Made by a program: the position numbers and the translations under genes | Shown here: positions 34,612 through 44,281 of the stretch, piece after piece | Layout: the number at the start of each line of letters is the position of its first letter | How positions within the stretch are numbered: position 1 is the stretch's first letter | Notes under the pieces: generated by a model | What the model was told of the DNA's origin: nothing | The model's database searches: none | What the model saw: only the letters and a program-made list of their open reading frames with translations | Assembly: GCA_002336245.1 (NCBI GenBank) | Contig: DDDG01000026.1 | Coordinates: 1-59,221, forward strand | Origin: Flavobacteriales bacterium UBA1986 | Lineage (GTDB): Bacteria > Bacteroidota > Bacteroidia > Flavobacteriales_G > Salibacteraceae | Direction of reading: 5' to 3' | Length of the DNA stretch: 59,221 bases

Positions 34612-37211
34612 AAAACTGGAAGATTCTAAGTGCTTATTTGATCCTTTTTATCGCTTCTTGGAGCTTCACTTCGCTTCAAGCGCAGGTTGTAAACTTCGTT
34701 TCCTATGGGGTTGAGCACGGCCTCGCACAATCGCAAGTTCAGTCGATGGTTCAAGATGATAATGGGAAGCTATGGGTAGGTACCATCTCTGGATTATCTG
34801 TTTGGGATGGTTCAAAATTTACAAATTACAACGGTGCTGACAGCCTAGCTGAGGACTGGGTAACTGCTTCTTATAAAGATTCCGAAGGGCATTTATGGTT
34901 TGGTCACTGGGGTGGTTCGATCACCAAATTTGACGCTGTAACAGAACAATTTGAGAGCTTTGCCATTGAAAAGTTCAATTCCTACCAGGAAGTAAAGGTC
35001 TTCGTCGAAGATACCGCGCGTGGGGTAATGTTCTTCGGAACCGACGGAAGCGGTTTGTTCTATTTTGATTTGAAAGCGAAAGAAGTTAAGCGCATAGAAT
35101 TCAGCAAGGACGAAGATTCTCGCTTCATCAAAACCTTGTATTTAGATCAGTATTCGAATCTATGGATTGGAACTGAGGACAATGGAGTCTATGTTTTTGA
35201 AGAAGGGCTCTCAGTTCTCGATTCGATTCCATCCATCAATTTGACAATAGATGATGGCTTAAGTAGCAATAGCATTACTCAAATTTCTGAGTACGACGAT
35301 CGTATATGGTTAGGTACAAATGCTGGTATCACCTACTTCCCTGATACAGACTTTCAGGGTTTGAGAAAGCTCGGAAAATCCGACATGAACTATCTTAACA
35401 AAGAATCAGGCTTCATTTCGAATGGTATTAATGTATTGCTCGAAGATCCTAATGGAAACCTTTGGGCAGGAACTGCAGACAACGGTATGATTCGAATTAC
35501 GAAGAGCGCCGAAGATGGAGCGTATGAATTCAGGAACTATGGGGTAGACCAAGGTCTGAACTTCTATAATGTCAAGTGCATGTTTTTTGACCGTGAAAAC
35601 ACCATTTGGATTGGAACGGACGTAGGCTTAAACCAGTACACATCGGAGCACTTCATTCTTTACGACGAAAGTGTTGGCCTTAGAAACAACATTGTATGGG
35701 CCGTTGCTCCCGATGCTGATGGAAGTATTTGGCTCGGTACGAACGAAGGGGTAACTCACCTACTAAATGACGATAACGTAAACAACGACTCACTTAGCAC
35801 GAAACACTATAAGGTGGAAGGGTTGTTTGATGTGCCGGTATTCTCTATTTATCCTGATGGCCGAGGAAATGTATGGTTTGGAACTGCATCAGGCTCGCTC
35901 TTTAAGCGTACTCAAGTAGGCACCTACGAACGAGTTAATATCGAAGATCACCTTCAGGACATGATCTACTCTATTGCAGAAGATGATGATCAAAACCTTT
36001 GGCTTGGAACACCTGCTGGTATTGTAAAGATTAATCCTGCCTTGAACTCCCTCACACTGTTCACCGAAAAGAAAGACAGCATTGGAGGTAACAACGTATT
36101 TAAGGTTCTAAAGGATAAGAATGGAACTATGTGGTTCGCCGTTTTGGGTGGGTCGTTAACATCTTGGGACGGTGATAAATTTAAGGTATGGGGACCTGAA
36201 GACGGTATGAACCACACTTTTGTGTTGAGTGCAGCAGAAGATTTAGAAGGAAATCTTTGGTTTGGGTGTTATACCGGAGGCGTGTATAAATATGATGGTG
36301 AGAAGTTTACCAATTACAATACAGACAGTGGTTTGGTCTCCTCTACTCCATATGCCATTGTTGCTGATAAGGACAACAACATCTGGATTGGGACAACAAA
36401 CGGCGTTGAGAAATTCGATCAGAAAACTGGAACCTTCTCACATTATTCAAAAGCAGAAGGGTTTCTCGGAGTTGAGATTAACCCAAATTCCATCGGACGT
36501 GATGCAAACAACAACATCTGGTTCGGAACCATCCTGGGGGCTGTGAAGTACAACCCTTACCTCGATGTATTCAACGATGTGAAACCTATTATTTCTTTAG
36601 AAGGCCTAAGAATCAATCAGAAGCCCGCTAGTTGGCCAGTGGACCACAAATTCTTACCTGAACAGAACAACCTTCGAATCGAGTATCTGGGAGTTAGTCT
36701 GAACAACCCAAGAAAGCTCGCTTACACCTATTCGCTAAAAGGTCCTAAATCGGATGAGTCCTGGTCTGAACCAGCATCTACTCCTTATGCCGATTTGGCT
36801 GGTTTAACTGCCGGTAACTATGAATTCCTCGTGAAGGCCGTGAACGCCGATGGCGTTGAAAGTGTTCCGAGTTCGTATAAATTCAAAATCAACATTCCTT
36901 TCTATGCAAGTATCTACTTCTACGTTATGCAATTCGTAATCATTCTGATTATGCTTTCTCTTGCGGTGTTCTACGGTAGAAAAACGGGTGGGTCCAGAAC
37001 GGCGACGATCTTGGCTTCTATTGCGGTAATTATCGTGTTCGAATATGGTATCAACTACGTGGAGGAAAACTTGGAGACCGTTGTAGGTAGTATCGCCTTT
37101 ATCAAGGTAATGCTGAACGTAATACTCGGTTTACTCCTATTCCCTGTTGAGCGCTTCGTTCAAACCTTCGTAGTGAAGGAGAGCAATAAAGGAAAAACCG
37201 CTTCTTCCTAG
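34608..37211 (+). CDS. Membrane protein with two seven-bladed regulator-type propellers and no output domain
   Basis: 867 residues with a signal peptide (LILFIASWSFTSLQAQ). At least 13 blade motifs of the two-component regulator propeller type recur, for example LWVGTISGLSVWDG, LWFGHWGGSITKFD, IWLGTNAGITYF and IWIGTTNGVEKFD, enough for two seven-bladed propellers. A Y_Y_Y-like domain (about 690-770, LAYTYSLKG, NYEFLVKAVNADG) follows, then three membrane helices (about 773-795, 805-822, 838-855) and a short basic tail. Hybrid two-component sensors of this design carry a kinase and often an HTH after the membrane segment; here there is none. It is cotranscribed with the repeat protein. Confidence 0.88.
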   Translation: MKNWKILSAYLILFIASWSFTSLQAQVVNFVSYGVEHGLAQSQVQSMVQDDNGKLWVGTISGLSVWDGSKFTNYNGADSLAEDWVTASYKDSEGHLWFGHWGGSITKFDAVTEQFESFAIEKFNSYQEVKVFVEDTARGVMFFGTDGSGLFYFDLKAKEVKRIEFSKDEDSRFIKTLYLDQYSNLWIGTEDNGVYVFEEGLSVLDSIPSINLTIDDGLSSNSITQISEYDDRIWLGTNAGITYFPDTDFQGLRKLGKSDMNYLNKESGFISNGINVLLEDPNGNLWAGTADNGMIRITKSAEDGAYEFRNYGVDQGLNFYNVKCMFFDRENTIWIGTDVGLNQYTSEHFILYDESVGLRNNIVWAVAPDADGSIWLGTNEGVTHLLNDDNVNNDSLSTKHYKVEGLFDVPVFSIYPDGRGNVWFGTASGSLFKRTQVGTYERVNIEDHLQDMIYSIAEDDDQNLWLGTPAGIVKINPALNSLTLFTEKKDSIGGNNVFKVLKDKNGTMWFAVLGGSLTSWDGDKFKVWGPEDGMNHTFVLSAAEDLEGNLWFGCYTGGVYKYDGEKFTNYNTDSGLVSSTPYAIVADKDNNIWIGTTNGVEKFDQKTGTFSHYSKAEGFLGVEINPNSIGRDANNNIWFGTILGAVKYNPYLDVFNDVKPIISLEGLRINQKPASWPVDHKFLPEQNNLRIEYLGVSLNNPRKLAYTYSLKGPKSDESWSEPASTPYADLAGLTAGNYEFLVKAVNADGVESVPSSYKFKINIPFYASIYFYVMQFVIILIMLSLAVFYGRKTGGSRTATILASIAVIIVFEYGINYVEENLETVVGSIAFIKVMLNVILGLLLFPVERFVQTFVVKESNKGKTASS

Positions 37212-37610
37212 TCTTTCATTTGAGCATAGCCTAATGCCGCGATGGAAGTTCTACTGTTTCGAAGCCGCAGAAATCTGTGAGCCTTCATCCTTTTTAAAGA
37301 ATTACATCTGATTGCGCTGCGCATCCACATATACCTGGGCCTTCGTGTATCCCTGATCGGCTGGGCTTATTGACCTCCTTGAATCAATCTACCTCCTGTA
37401 TTCCTAGGTATCCTTTCGGTGTGAATATGGTTTACAAAGGCTTTTGGTCAGCATCTAGATGAAGAAAGCTTGCTAGACGCCTCTCTGCGAATCTGAAGGA
37501 TTTTGTAATCTATAGGATCTAGTGCGCCTTCACCCCTTACTACTAGATTCCGAAAAAATGCCATGGAAAATCACGCAAGCCCTGATGACCTAGCTTCTGA
37601 ATATACGAGA
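37212..37610. other. 399-base intergenic region with no recognisable feature
   Basis: Neither strand carries an open frame with coding character, a tRNA cloverleaf or a tandem repeat. It separates the convergent propeller gene and the PorP/SprF gene, and contains no clear terminator hairpin. Several small inverted repeats exist but none with a stem longer than six. Confidence 0.5.
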
Positions 37611-38738
37611 CTATTGCTGGTATGGTTGACGTTCTTTAGCTTTGCTTTTGGCCTCTTTCTTCGCCTGCTTTTTAGCTGCCTTTTCTTGTTTCCTTCGGCT
37701 GCTTTTACTTCCAGCAAAATTCGGACTCAATTTACTGCCGCGTTTGCGAACCCCTTTGTCTCTGCCACCAAGTAATTTCTTACGCCCAATAACCTTTCTC
37801 TTCTCTTTGATGATGAGTCGCTCCAAATTGATTTTAGAACGCGCCATATTTTTAATACCATAGACGAAGATTAGCTCGTGTGAACCAGCACTGTACTGGC
37901 CGCCTAGTGCACCGAGGTTGTGCGTGAAGCTATAGCCGAATTTGAGCATTTGCTCCCAGTGGTAATCAAAATGAAAGTTTAAGTTCTGAAGAGAATGATA
38001 GCTCACACCAAAACCAATCTTTCTCAAATACTGGAAGTAGTTATTTACGTGAAGCTGCATCGGGCTTCCTCCAGCTACTCGAAGAAGCAAACTTGGATGG
38101 TACTCAATCGACCGGTTCAAACTGAGATTTGTAGCAGTGTATGCATTCCACTGCATTCCGTTCGGATTAAAACGCACACTAGGACGGCCTTCCCTAGCGT
38201 CGAAGGATTGGTCTAAGAGTGCCGGAGTCGATAATCCGAAGTAGAATTTTTTGTAATACAAGAAGGTTCCAAAACGGGCATTGGGCAACACGTAATTCTG
38301 TCCAGTATACGAGTACAAGGGATCATCTAGAAAGTCCGTTTCTATGATGCTTTGGTCTTCCGTCCAGATGTTGGCTTCAGGAGTGATGCTGAAGGCTAGA
38401 AAGCCATCCAGTTCGAAGGGAGCACGGAAAGTGTAGTTTACCCCAATTCTGGTATTTCTATAGACGCCTTGTTGTGTATTGTAAACGTTAAATCCGAGGT
38501 AGTTGTAGTTCGGACTAATGTGAAGGTTTACATCAAGGGTTTGAAGAAGCGGTGCGCGATTGAAGCCCACCCATTGAGTGCGACCTACGATTGCAGCGTT
38601 TAAACTTGAGTTTAGCGCAACTGCAGCTCCGTTAATGAATGGAAGGTGATGGATGTAGTTAATTACATCTGGAGAACGTTGGGCATTTAAACCAAGGCTC
38701 AAGAACAACACAAATATGGTAAGCAGCCTTTTCATCAC
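37611..38738 (-). CDS. PorP/SprF-family T9SS outer-membrane protein with a basic C-terminal tail
   Basis: 375 residues. After the signal peptide (LLTIFVLFLSLGLNAQ) the PorP/SprF pattern appears: an N-terminal HHLPFINGAAVAL, then alternating beta-strands with YNYLGFNVYN, AFSITPEANIW and YYKKFYFGLSTPA. Proteins of this family accompany sorting-domain cargo and help attach it to the surface. Unlike most members, about 75 extra residues follow the last strand (from about 300), very rich in Lys, Arg and Gln and ending KAKERQPYQQ. It overlaps the large cargo gene upstream by four bases (ATGA). Confidence 0.9.
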   Translation of the reverse strand: MMKRLLTIFVLFLSLGLNAQRSPDVINYIHHLPFINGAAVALNSSLNAAIVGRTQWVGFNRAPLLQTLDVNLHISPNYNYLGFNVYNTQQGVYRNTRIGVNYTFRAPFELDGFLAFSITPEANIWTEDQSIIETDFLDDPLYSYTGQNYVLPNARFGTFLYYKKFYFGLSTPALLDQSFDAREGRPSVRFNPNGMQWNAYTATNLSLNRSIEYHPSLLLRVAGGSPMQLHVNNYFQYLRKIGFGVSYHSLQNLNFHFDYHWEQMLKFGYSFTHNLGALGGQYSAGSHELIFVYGIKNMARSKINLERLIIKEKRKVIGRKKLLGGRDKGVRKRGSKLSPNFAGSKSSRRKQEKAAKKQAKKEAKSKAKERQPYQQ

Positions 38739-41700
38739 TTCGTCCTCACGTCAATAAAGCCAGTTAATACATCGTCTTCAGCCAGCTTTAGAATGTAGTA
38801 GTAAGTCCCATCGGGAACTTTTCCTCCTACTCCTGGTAGAACATTTCCCTGAGGACTTCCATCCCAGGTATTTCGGTAATCTGTTGCCTTGTAAACTCTG
38901 TCGCCATAAACATTGAATACAACAAACTCATTCCCCGTATACATGGGAGCTTCAATTCCAGGAATGACAAAAAACTCGTTAACGAAATCACCGTTTGGCG
39001 TAAAGGCATTTGGGATGAAATCATGTGGGTCTCCATAAGGACTTAAGAAGGCAATCCCCGTATCGCAGATGTCAAAGCAAATAGGATCACAGATTTCATA
39101 CACCAGGGTATCCGTTCTTCTAAAATCTTGGTTTGGAATGTAATCGAATACCGTTTCGCTTCCTCCAAAATCTAGACTTCCATTCGAAGGACTGAATAAG
39201 ATGCTAAACCTCTCAAAATCCCCAATATCGTTGGCTAGAACATCAATATCTGTAAGTGGATTGTTGTATGGGCCAGTAGCGTAGTCTAGGTTGGCGGTAA
39301 CTGTGGGGGGTTCAATCAAGTCAACGTCAACAGAGTCCGAAGCAGAACAGAAGAAATCGTATACCGTTATGGCAAAGCTTGTTGGTTCGGTTATATTAAC
39401 ATCGATCGATTGAGTAGTTTCTCCAGTACTCCATTCGTAGAAAAACTCTTCTTCTACCCCAATACGAGAATCGATGCCTTCACAGGCAGAGCCTCCTGTG
39501 AATGTGAAGCTAGGAGTTTGATGAACAGAATAAAATCCAACTCCCGTATCGCTGCAACCAGATGCATCCGTGTAGGCGTAGGTAATATCGTAAATCGTGT
39601 CGAGGGCAAGTTCAGAAGGACTCAGGGTATCTCCGCTAACACCTACTCCACTGAAAACTCCACCGAGAGGATCTGCAAATACGCGAGGATCCAAAAGCAG
39701 GGAAAGCCCCTCTTCACCATCACAAAAGTTAGCCGTCATATTAAAGCTTACTGAAGGTGGAGCTGTGACCAGAATGCTTGCAGTATCTATTGTTGAACAG
39801 CCAAAGCTATCGACAAAACTATAGTATACGTCGTTGTTTCCAACAATTAACCCAAAGGTGTTCGGGTCAAAGAGGGAATCGTTCTGAATTCCTAGTCCGC
39901 TCCAAGAACCACCCAAAGGCAAGGCGAAATCCAAGGTGTCACCAAATCCGTTGTAACAAAAATTTGGAACTGTGCTAAAAGTAAGCACTGGATCGCCATT
40001 TACTTGAACCGTGTCGATGATCGAATCTGTGCATCCCGTGATTGGGTCAACATAGGTGTACTGCACAAAGCTCTGCCCTAGATTAAAGCTAGGAAGAAAG
40101 ACATAAGAAGTGTCTAAAGGTGGATTGAAAACGCCACTGATTCTAAGAGTTCCGTTGTATGGTTGAGCATTTCCCGGATTCGGAATCCCTGGACCAATCA
40201 AAAGAGCTGCATCCGACTCGCATAAGCTAAGCAGGCTACTAATAAGGCTAGTCCTCACTACTGGCAATGGATTCATGACGATGTTCAAGGATGTACTATC
40301 AACGCAAACTCCAGGGTTCGTTAAAATGAGTGTGTACAGACCACCCACTCCAACCTTCAAGGAATCTGAAGTGGCTCCCAGTGATGATCCGTTCAACTTC
40401 CAACTGCAGAGCGTTGTTGCTTGAACACCCGCTGCATTCAACAATAGGGTGTCATCTGCACAAAATGAGTTCACACCACTTGCCGTTATGAGTTGTGGAT
40501 TGATAAGACAAACCGCGGAGGTGTCATATCGTGCTATGAAAATATCTCGACTTGAGCCTGCAGCCAAAGTTCTCACCGCAGCTCCAAAATCGAAATCTAC
40601 TGTCCCATTGTAGGTTCCCAGCATTAAAAAACCGTCGTTCAAAATATGAATGCTTTGGGAGGCATCGAATAAAGTCGAACCTGTTGACCACTGCCATTGA
40701 TAGGCTAATGAAGCATTGTACTTGGCAACAAAAATATCGCTTGTAGCTACAGCTCCAACAAATGTTGATGTGTCGACAAGCACCCCTGCACCCGGATCAA
40801 AATCTACAATTCCGCGAAAATCTCCAATGACATACACATCACCACTTGAGTTCGTGCTCACATCAATCTCAGAACTTGCCGGCCAATTTCCCGTGAACTC
40901 ACCATTGCCAACAAGTGCACCTGAGGCCGCATTGTATCTCGCAATAAAGCCATTTTGTTCTCCGGAGGGACTAACGACTGTAGAAAAAAGAAAACCTGGA
41001 TCCAAGTCTGTCGTTTCACCCGCATTTACAGTTCCTACTGCATATACATCAGTGGCATTTGCATCGATGGAGAAGGCATCAATATGGTTAAATTCCCATT
41101 TCCAAACTGAACCAAAGCCTAAGTTGTATTTGATGAGAGAGTGCGTACTTCCAGTGCCGAATGCAGCTTGTACGGCACCGCTCGTGTCGTATTGAAGGCT
41201 TTGGCTGTAGTCGAAGGCAACATAGAGGTCGCTGCCCACAAGTTTCATGTCTTTCGGTTCGCTGAAGCCAGTTGCACCCGTAGTTAAGGTAAGGACGTCC
41301 ACGAAATTTCCAGCGGTATCTATCTTACTCAGGTAGGCTTCATTGAAGGTGGTCCCAGCTGATTCATTTTGAACCCCAGTACCAGGGTCGAAATCTACCG
41401 TATTTCTGTAAAAACCTGCAACGATTAGGTTCGCTCCATCTATTTCCACGAAAAGAGCTTCTACATCTTCATTGAGTGAACCCCAATGTTTTACCCATAA
41501 AAAGTTTCCAAGTGTATCGAATTTCGCTAAGAAGGCATCTGAGCTCCCGATTGGAGTGACATTCTTGGTAAAAGAAATGGAGGGATTGAAGTCCGTTGTT
41601 CCATTGAAGGAACCAACGAGGTAGATATTATCGTCGGCATCGTGGACTAAATCGTGAATTTCGGCGGCAATTCCATCCCCTGTGTTGAATGAAGTATTCA

Positions 41701-41914
41701 AAATTCCCGCGTTGTCGTATTGAGATAGAAGGTGATTTCCATTCTCAAAAGCAAGGGTGATTTGTCCTGAAGAAGTGATATCCGAAGCGACGACCCTATT
41801 CCCGTTTCTGCTTTGAGTCCATTGCACTCTTTGAGCAGCCAACTGCAAGCTTGGCAAGCACAGCAACGCTATGAGCAGGAGCGTTAGGACGTATTTTAGC
41901 AGTTTCGAGGGCAA
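38735..41914 (-). CDS. T9SS type B cargo protein with SBBP-like repeats
   Basis: 1,059 residues from TTG 41914, which gives the signal peptide KYVLTLLLIALLCLPSLQLAAQ; longer starts run into the upstream gene. Residues about 40-470 contain repeated SBBP-like beta-propeller units (SDAFLAKFDTLGNFLWVKHW, DVYVIGDFRGIVDFDPG and similar). Later parts are immunoglobulin-like (about 480-900) with many Asp, Cys and Ser-Thr. The end carries the gliding-motility-associated C-terminal domain: FIPNAFTPNGDFVNEFFVI, VFNVYGDRVYKATDY, VPDGTYYYIL, FIDVRTK, which marks type B sorting through the T9SS. It is coupled to the PorP/SprF gene, a usual pair. Confidence 0.9.
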   Translation of the reverse strand: MPSKLLKYVLTLLLIALLCLPSLQLAAQRVQWTQSRNGNRVVASDITSSGQITLAFENGNHLLSQYDNAGILNTSFNTGDGIAAEIHDLVHDADDNIYLVGSFNGTTDFNPSISFTKNVTPIGSSDAFLAKFDTLGNFLWVKHWGSLNEDVEALFVEIDGANLIVAGFYRNTVDFDPGTGVQNESAGTTFNEAYLSKIDTAGNFVDVLTLTTGATGFSEPKDMKLVGSDLYVAFDYSQSLQYDTSGAVQAAFGTGSTHSLIKYNLGFGSVWKWEFNHIDAFSIDANATDVYAVGTVNAGETTDLDPGFLFSTVVSPSGEQNGFIARYNAASGALVGNGEFTGNWPASSEIDVSTNSSGDVYVIGDFRGIVDFDPGAGVLVDTSTFVGAVATSDIFVAKYNASLAYQWQWSTGSTLFDASQSIHILNDGFLMLGTYNGTVDFDFGAAVRTLAAGSSRDIFIARYDTSAVCLINPQLITASGVNSFCADDTLLLNAAGVQATTLCSWKLNGSSLGATSDSLKVGVGGLYTLILTNPGVCVDSTSLNIVMNPLPVVRTSLISSLLSLCESDAALLIGPGIPNPGNAQPYNGTLRISGVFNPPLDTSYVFLPSFNLGQSFVQYTYVDPITGCTDSIIDTVQVNGDPVLTFSTVPNFCYNGFGDTLDFALPLGGSWSGLGIQNDSLFDPNTFGLIVGNNDVYYSFVDSFGCSTIDTASILVTAPPSVSFNMTANFCDGEEGLSLLLDPRVFADPLGGVFSGVGVSGDTLSPSELALDTIYDITYAYTDASGCSDTGVGFYSVHQTPSFTFTGGSACEGIDSRIGVEEEFFYEWSTGETTQSIDVNITEPTSFAITVYDFFCSASDSVDVDLIEPPTVTANLDYATGPYNNPLTDIDVLANDIGDFERFSILFSPSNGSLDFGGSETVFDYIPNQDFRRTDTLVYEICDPICFDICDTGIAFLSPYGDPHDFIPNAFTPNGDFVNEFFVIPGIEAPMYTGNEFVVFNVYGDRVYKATDYRNTWDGSPQGNVLPGVGGKVPDGTYYYILKLAEDDVLTGFIDVRTK

Positions 41915-41924
41915 TCTACTGAAC

Positions 41925-42908
41925 TTATCTAATAAAAACCTTACGCACTGCGGTTCCTTGATCAGTAACGATAAGCACATGATAAACGCCAGCGGCCAAT
42001 CCCGAAACGTCCACCTTCAAATCATTCTGCTCCATCGCTGGGAACTGGTTACGCAATACTTCCTTTCCGCGCAAATTAATCAATTTTAGATGAATTTGAC
42101 CGTCATAAAGACCCTCAAGATGCACCCTAATTTCATCTATCGCGGGATTCGGATGAACTCTAAGGTCGAAGTCCTGTAAGTCAGCAAGGCCAATGAACTC
42201 ATTCCCCAAAATGAAATTACCCACAGATTTGTTTCCAGAAGCAGCGTTCAGCTGAAGCGACTTCGACCCGTTGTAGAAGGAATTCCCAGAAATGTACAAT
42301 GAATCAACATTGTTCCCAAATGAATTTTCTGCAACCATTACCACACGATCCGCATTGTTCTTTGAAGAAGTGAGTTGAGAATAAAAACTATTGCCTTGAA
42401 AACTAATTCGGGAGCAATCTCCTGTATAACGATCTACGGTAAAGTTCGTCGAACTTAGTGCTCTCCATGTGATTCCATTAATAAAGATGTTGTGGGCATC
42501 ATTCAATACGAGCACACCATTATTCGCACTAGTGGAAGCACTGTCTTGAACAAATACCTGGTCCCCTTGGTAGTTAGAAATATATAAACTGTAAGTGCCA
42601 AGACCAGTAATGCTGTCACCATTTATAACTGCACGTTCATTGTAGGTGTCGCCGTAAACAAACAACTGGACTGTTCCAGCCATTCCGAAAGCCTCCAAAC
42701 TGTCAATTGCATCGTTGAAGGATGTGAAGTGGGCACCTGAAGTACCAATCCAATAATTTCCAGAATAGCCTTGCACCGTCTTTTTTTGAGTAAAACCCAA
42801 TGAAATCAGCACAAAAAGCACCGAAAGTAATGCGGTGAATTTGGTGATTTTTAGGGGGAAGAATTCCCAATTCAAAGGCCTTTCAAGCCTTCGATTGATC
42901 AATATCAT
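41925..42908 (-). CDS. Secreted parallel-beta-helix-like protein with T9SS type A sorting domain
   Basis: 327 residues. The signal peptide (LLSVLFVLISLGFT) follows a positive N-terminus of about 25 residues; ATG codons further in are also possible starts. The middle, with FTSFNDAIDSLEAFGMAG, LDAHNIFINGITW-like and NFILGNEFIG segments, looks like a right-handed beta-helix. The C-terminal 80 residues form a sorting domain: LRVHPNPAIDEIRVHL, NLRGKEVLR, LAAGVYHVLIV, AVRKVFIR. It lies 11 bases upstream of the type B cargo gene and is likely cotranscribed. Confidence 0.85.
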   Translation of the reverse strand: MILINRRLERPLNWEFFPLKITKFTALLSVLFVLISLGFTQKKTVQGYSGNYWIGTSGAHFTSFNDAIDSLEAFGMAGTVQLFVYGDTYNERAVINGDSITGLGTYSLYISNYQGDQVFVQDSASTSANNGVLVLNDAHNIFINGITWRALSSTNFTVDRYTGDCSRISFQGNSFYSQLTSSKNNADRVVMVAENSFGNNVDSLYISGNSFYNGSKSLQLNAASGNKSVGNFILGNEFIGLADLQDFDLRVHPNPAIDEIRVHLEGLYDGQIHLKLINLRGKEVLRNQFPAMEQNDLKVDVSGLAAGVYHVLIVTDQGTAVRKVFIR

Positions 42909-43004
42909 TAAGAATGTCCTAGTCGTTGTTAGATTGAGCTAAATTAACAAACTAGCGGAACAGAGCAGAATTATATACTCGGAGGACGTCGAATAATTAG
43001 GCGC

Positions 43005-43610
43005 TTAATCCTCCAGGCCATGGAGTTCGTCGAACAAAGGATGCAGGCTGTCGTATGACTCGCTTTTCAATTTGTGAAGCTTGGCGCGCTTTACCCATTT
43101 CACTTGTTCGATGTCTTCTTCCGTTTGAGGGACAAGTTCACCTTTATAACTACTTCGCATTAAATACCAATGCGTTTCTTTCAAACAGGGAACCTTGTTT
43201 CGAAAGAAGATGTGGTATGTTTTTCCAAACTTTCGTTCAATGGAAAGTTCACCAACACCGGTTTCCTCTTCAACCTCTCTTACAGCTGCCGCCTTTTTCT
43301 TCTCGCCAGCTTCCAATTTACCTTTTGGCAAATCCCATTTTCCTCTCCGGTGAATGAGCAAAACTTTTCCTTCATCATTCAACACAAGTCCGCCGGCAGC
43401 TTTCACTTTTTTGAAGTGTGAGCGAAACCAAAGGATCATTTGATCGAAATCATTTGACACCAACCGAAGAACATTCTGTCGTTTTCTTCTTGCTTGAAGA
43501 ATCATCTCATACAGATTTTCATCCCCGCTGATTCGCTGCGCGTTTTTTCCGCTAAGCTCCTCGGGATGGGCCAATTCGATCAATACCTTGTTGAAGAAAA
43601 CTTTATACAT
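43005..43610 (-). CDS. NUDIX hydrolase
   Basis: 201 residues. The NUDIX box GKLEAGEKKKAAAVREVEEETGV is complete (about 105-127), including the REVEEE metal-binding acids. An N-terminal part of about 60 residues, FFNKVLIELAHPEEL, precedes the domain and is not otherwise recognised. The enzyme hydrolyses a nucleoside diphosphate linked to another moiety; the substrate is unknown. It is divergent from pyrE, with 20 bases between the starts. Confidence 0.92.
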   Translation of the reverse strand: MYKVFFNKVLIELAHPEELSGKNAQRISGDENLYEMILQARRKRQNVLRLVSNDFDQMILWFRSHFKKVKAAGGLVLNDEGKVLLIHRRGKWDLPKGKLEAGEKKKAAAVREVEEETGVGELSIERKFGKTYHIFFRNKVPCLKETHWYLMRSSYKGELVPQTEEDIEQVKWVKRAKLHKLKSESYDSLHPLFDELHGLED

Positions 43611-43613
43611 TTG
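43606..43613 (+). promoter_or_regulatory. Candidate -7 element TACATTTG before pyrE
   Basis: An exact TAnnTTTG match ending 17 bases before the pyrE ATG at 43631. It overlaps the start codon of the divergent NUDIX gene. A TTGTTG lies 12-15 bases upstream, too near for a normal -33 box. Confidence 0.4.
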
Positions 43614-43630
43614 GGCCGTTTTGCAACAGA

Positions 43631-44281
43631 ATGGTAGCTCACAAAAATATTGATTCAGCCTTACGAGTATCGGAATTTTTGCTCCAAATTAAAGCGGTGC
43701 AATTAAGTCCGGAAAAACCCTTCACTTGGGCGTCTGGAATCTTGTCTCCCATCTACTGCGACAACCGAAGAATCCTCTCCTTTCCTAAAATCAGAACGCA
43801 CATACGTCAAGAAATGGTTGCCTGCGTTCAGGAAAATTATGGAAGACCCGATCTCATTGCGGGTGTTGCTACCGGCGGAATCGCCATTGGCGTTATGGTT
43901 GCCCAAGAACTCGGACTTCCTTTCGTTTACGTTCGACCCAAGCCAAAAGAACACGGGATGGGAAACCAAATTGAAGGTGTTATTGAAAGTGGTCAATCTG
44001 TTATTGTCATTGAAGATCTCATTTCTTCAGGAAAAAGCAGCCTTCAAGCAGTTGCCGCTCTCAGAGCGCAAGGCTGTATGGTGAAGGGGATGATCAGCAT
44101 CATGACCTACGGACTTCCCGAAGCCGACGAAAATTTCAAGAAAGAAAAATGTCATTTAGTGAGCCTCACCAATTACGACCTACTTACTCAACAAGCTGTA
44201 GAAAGCGGATACATTTCGGCCGATCAAATGGACGTCCTGACTGAATGGCGTACCGACCCAAAAAACTGGAAAAAAGGCTGA
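43631..44281 (+). CDS. pyrE: Orotate phosphoribosyltransferase PyrE
   Basis: 216 residues. LSPIYCDNRRILSFP near residue 38 and the PRPP-binding motif VIVIEDLISSGKSSL (about 130-144) mark PyrE. GVATGGIAIGVMVA and VYVRPKPKEHGMGNQIEG are the adjoining loops. The enzyme makes orotidine 5'-monophosphate in pyrimidine synthesis. The stop overlaps the ATG of the SRPBCC gene by one base. Confidence 0.93.
   Translation: MVAHKNIDSALRVSEFLLQIKAVQLSPEKPFTWASGILSPIYCDNRRILSFPKIRTHIRQEMVACVQENYGRPDLIAGVATGGIAIGVMVAQELGLPFVYVRPKPKEHGMGNQIEGVIESGQSVIVIEDLISSGKSSLQAVAALRAQGCMVKGMISIMTYGLPEADENFKKEKCHLVSLTNYDLLTQQAVESGYISADQMDVLTEWRTDPKNWKKG

Noticed and set aside
37212..37610. Possible tRNA or small gene in the long intergenic gap
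   Set aside because: No cloverleaf, conserved TTC-loop or open frame could be supported.
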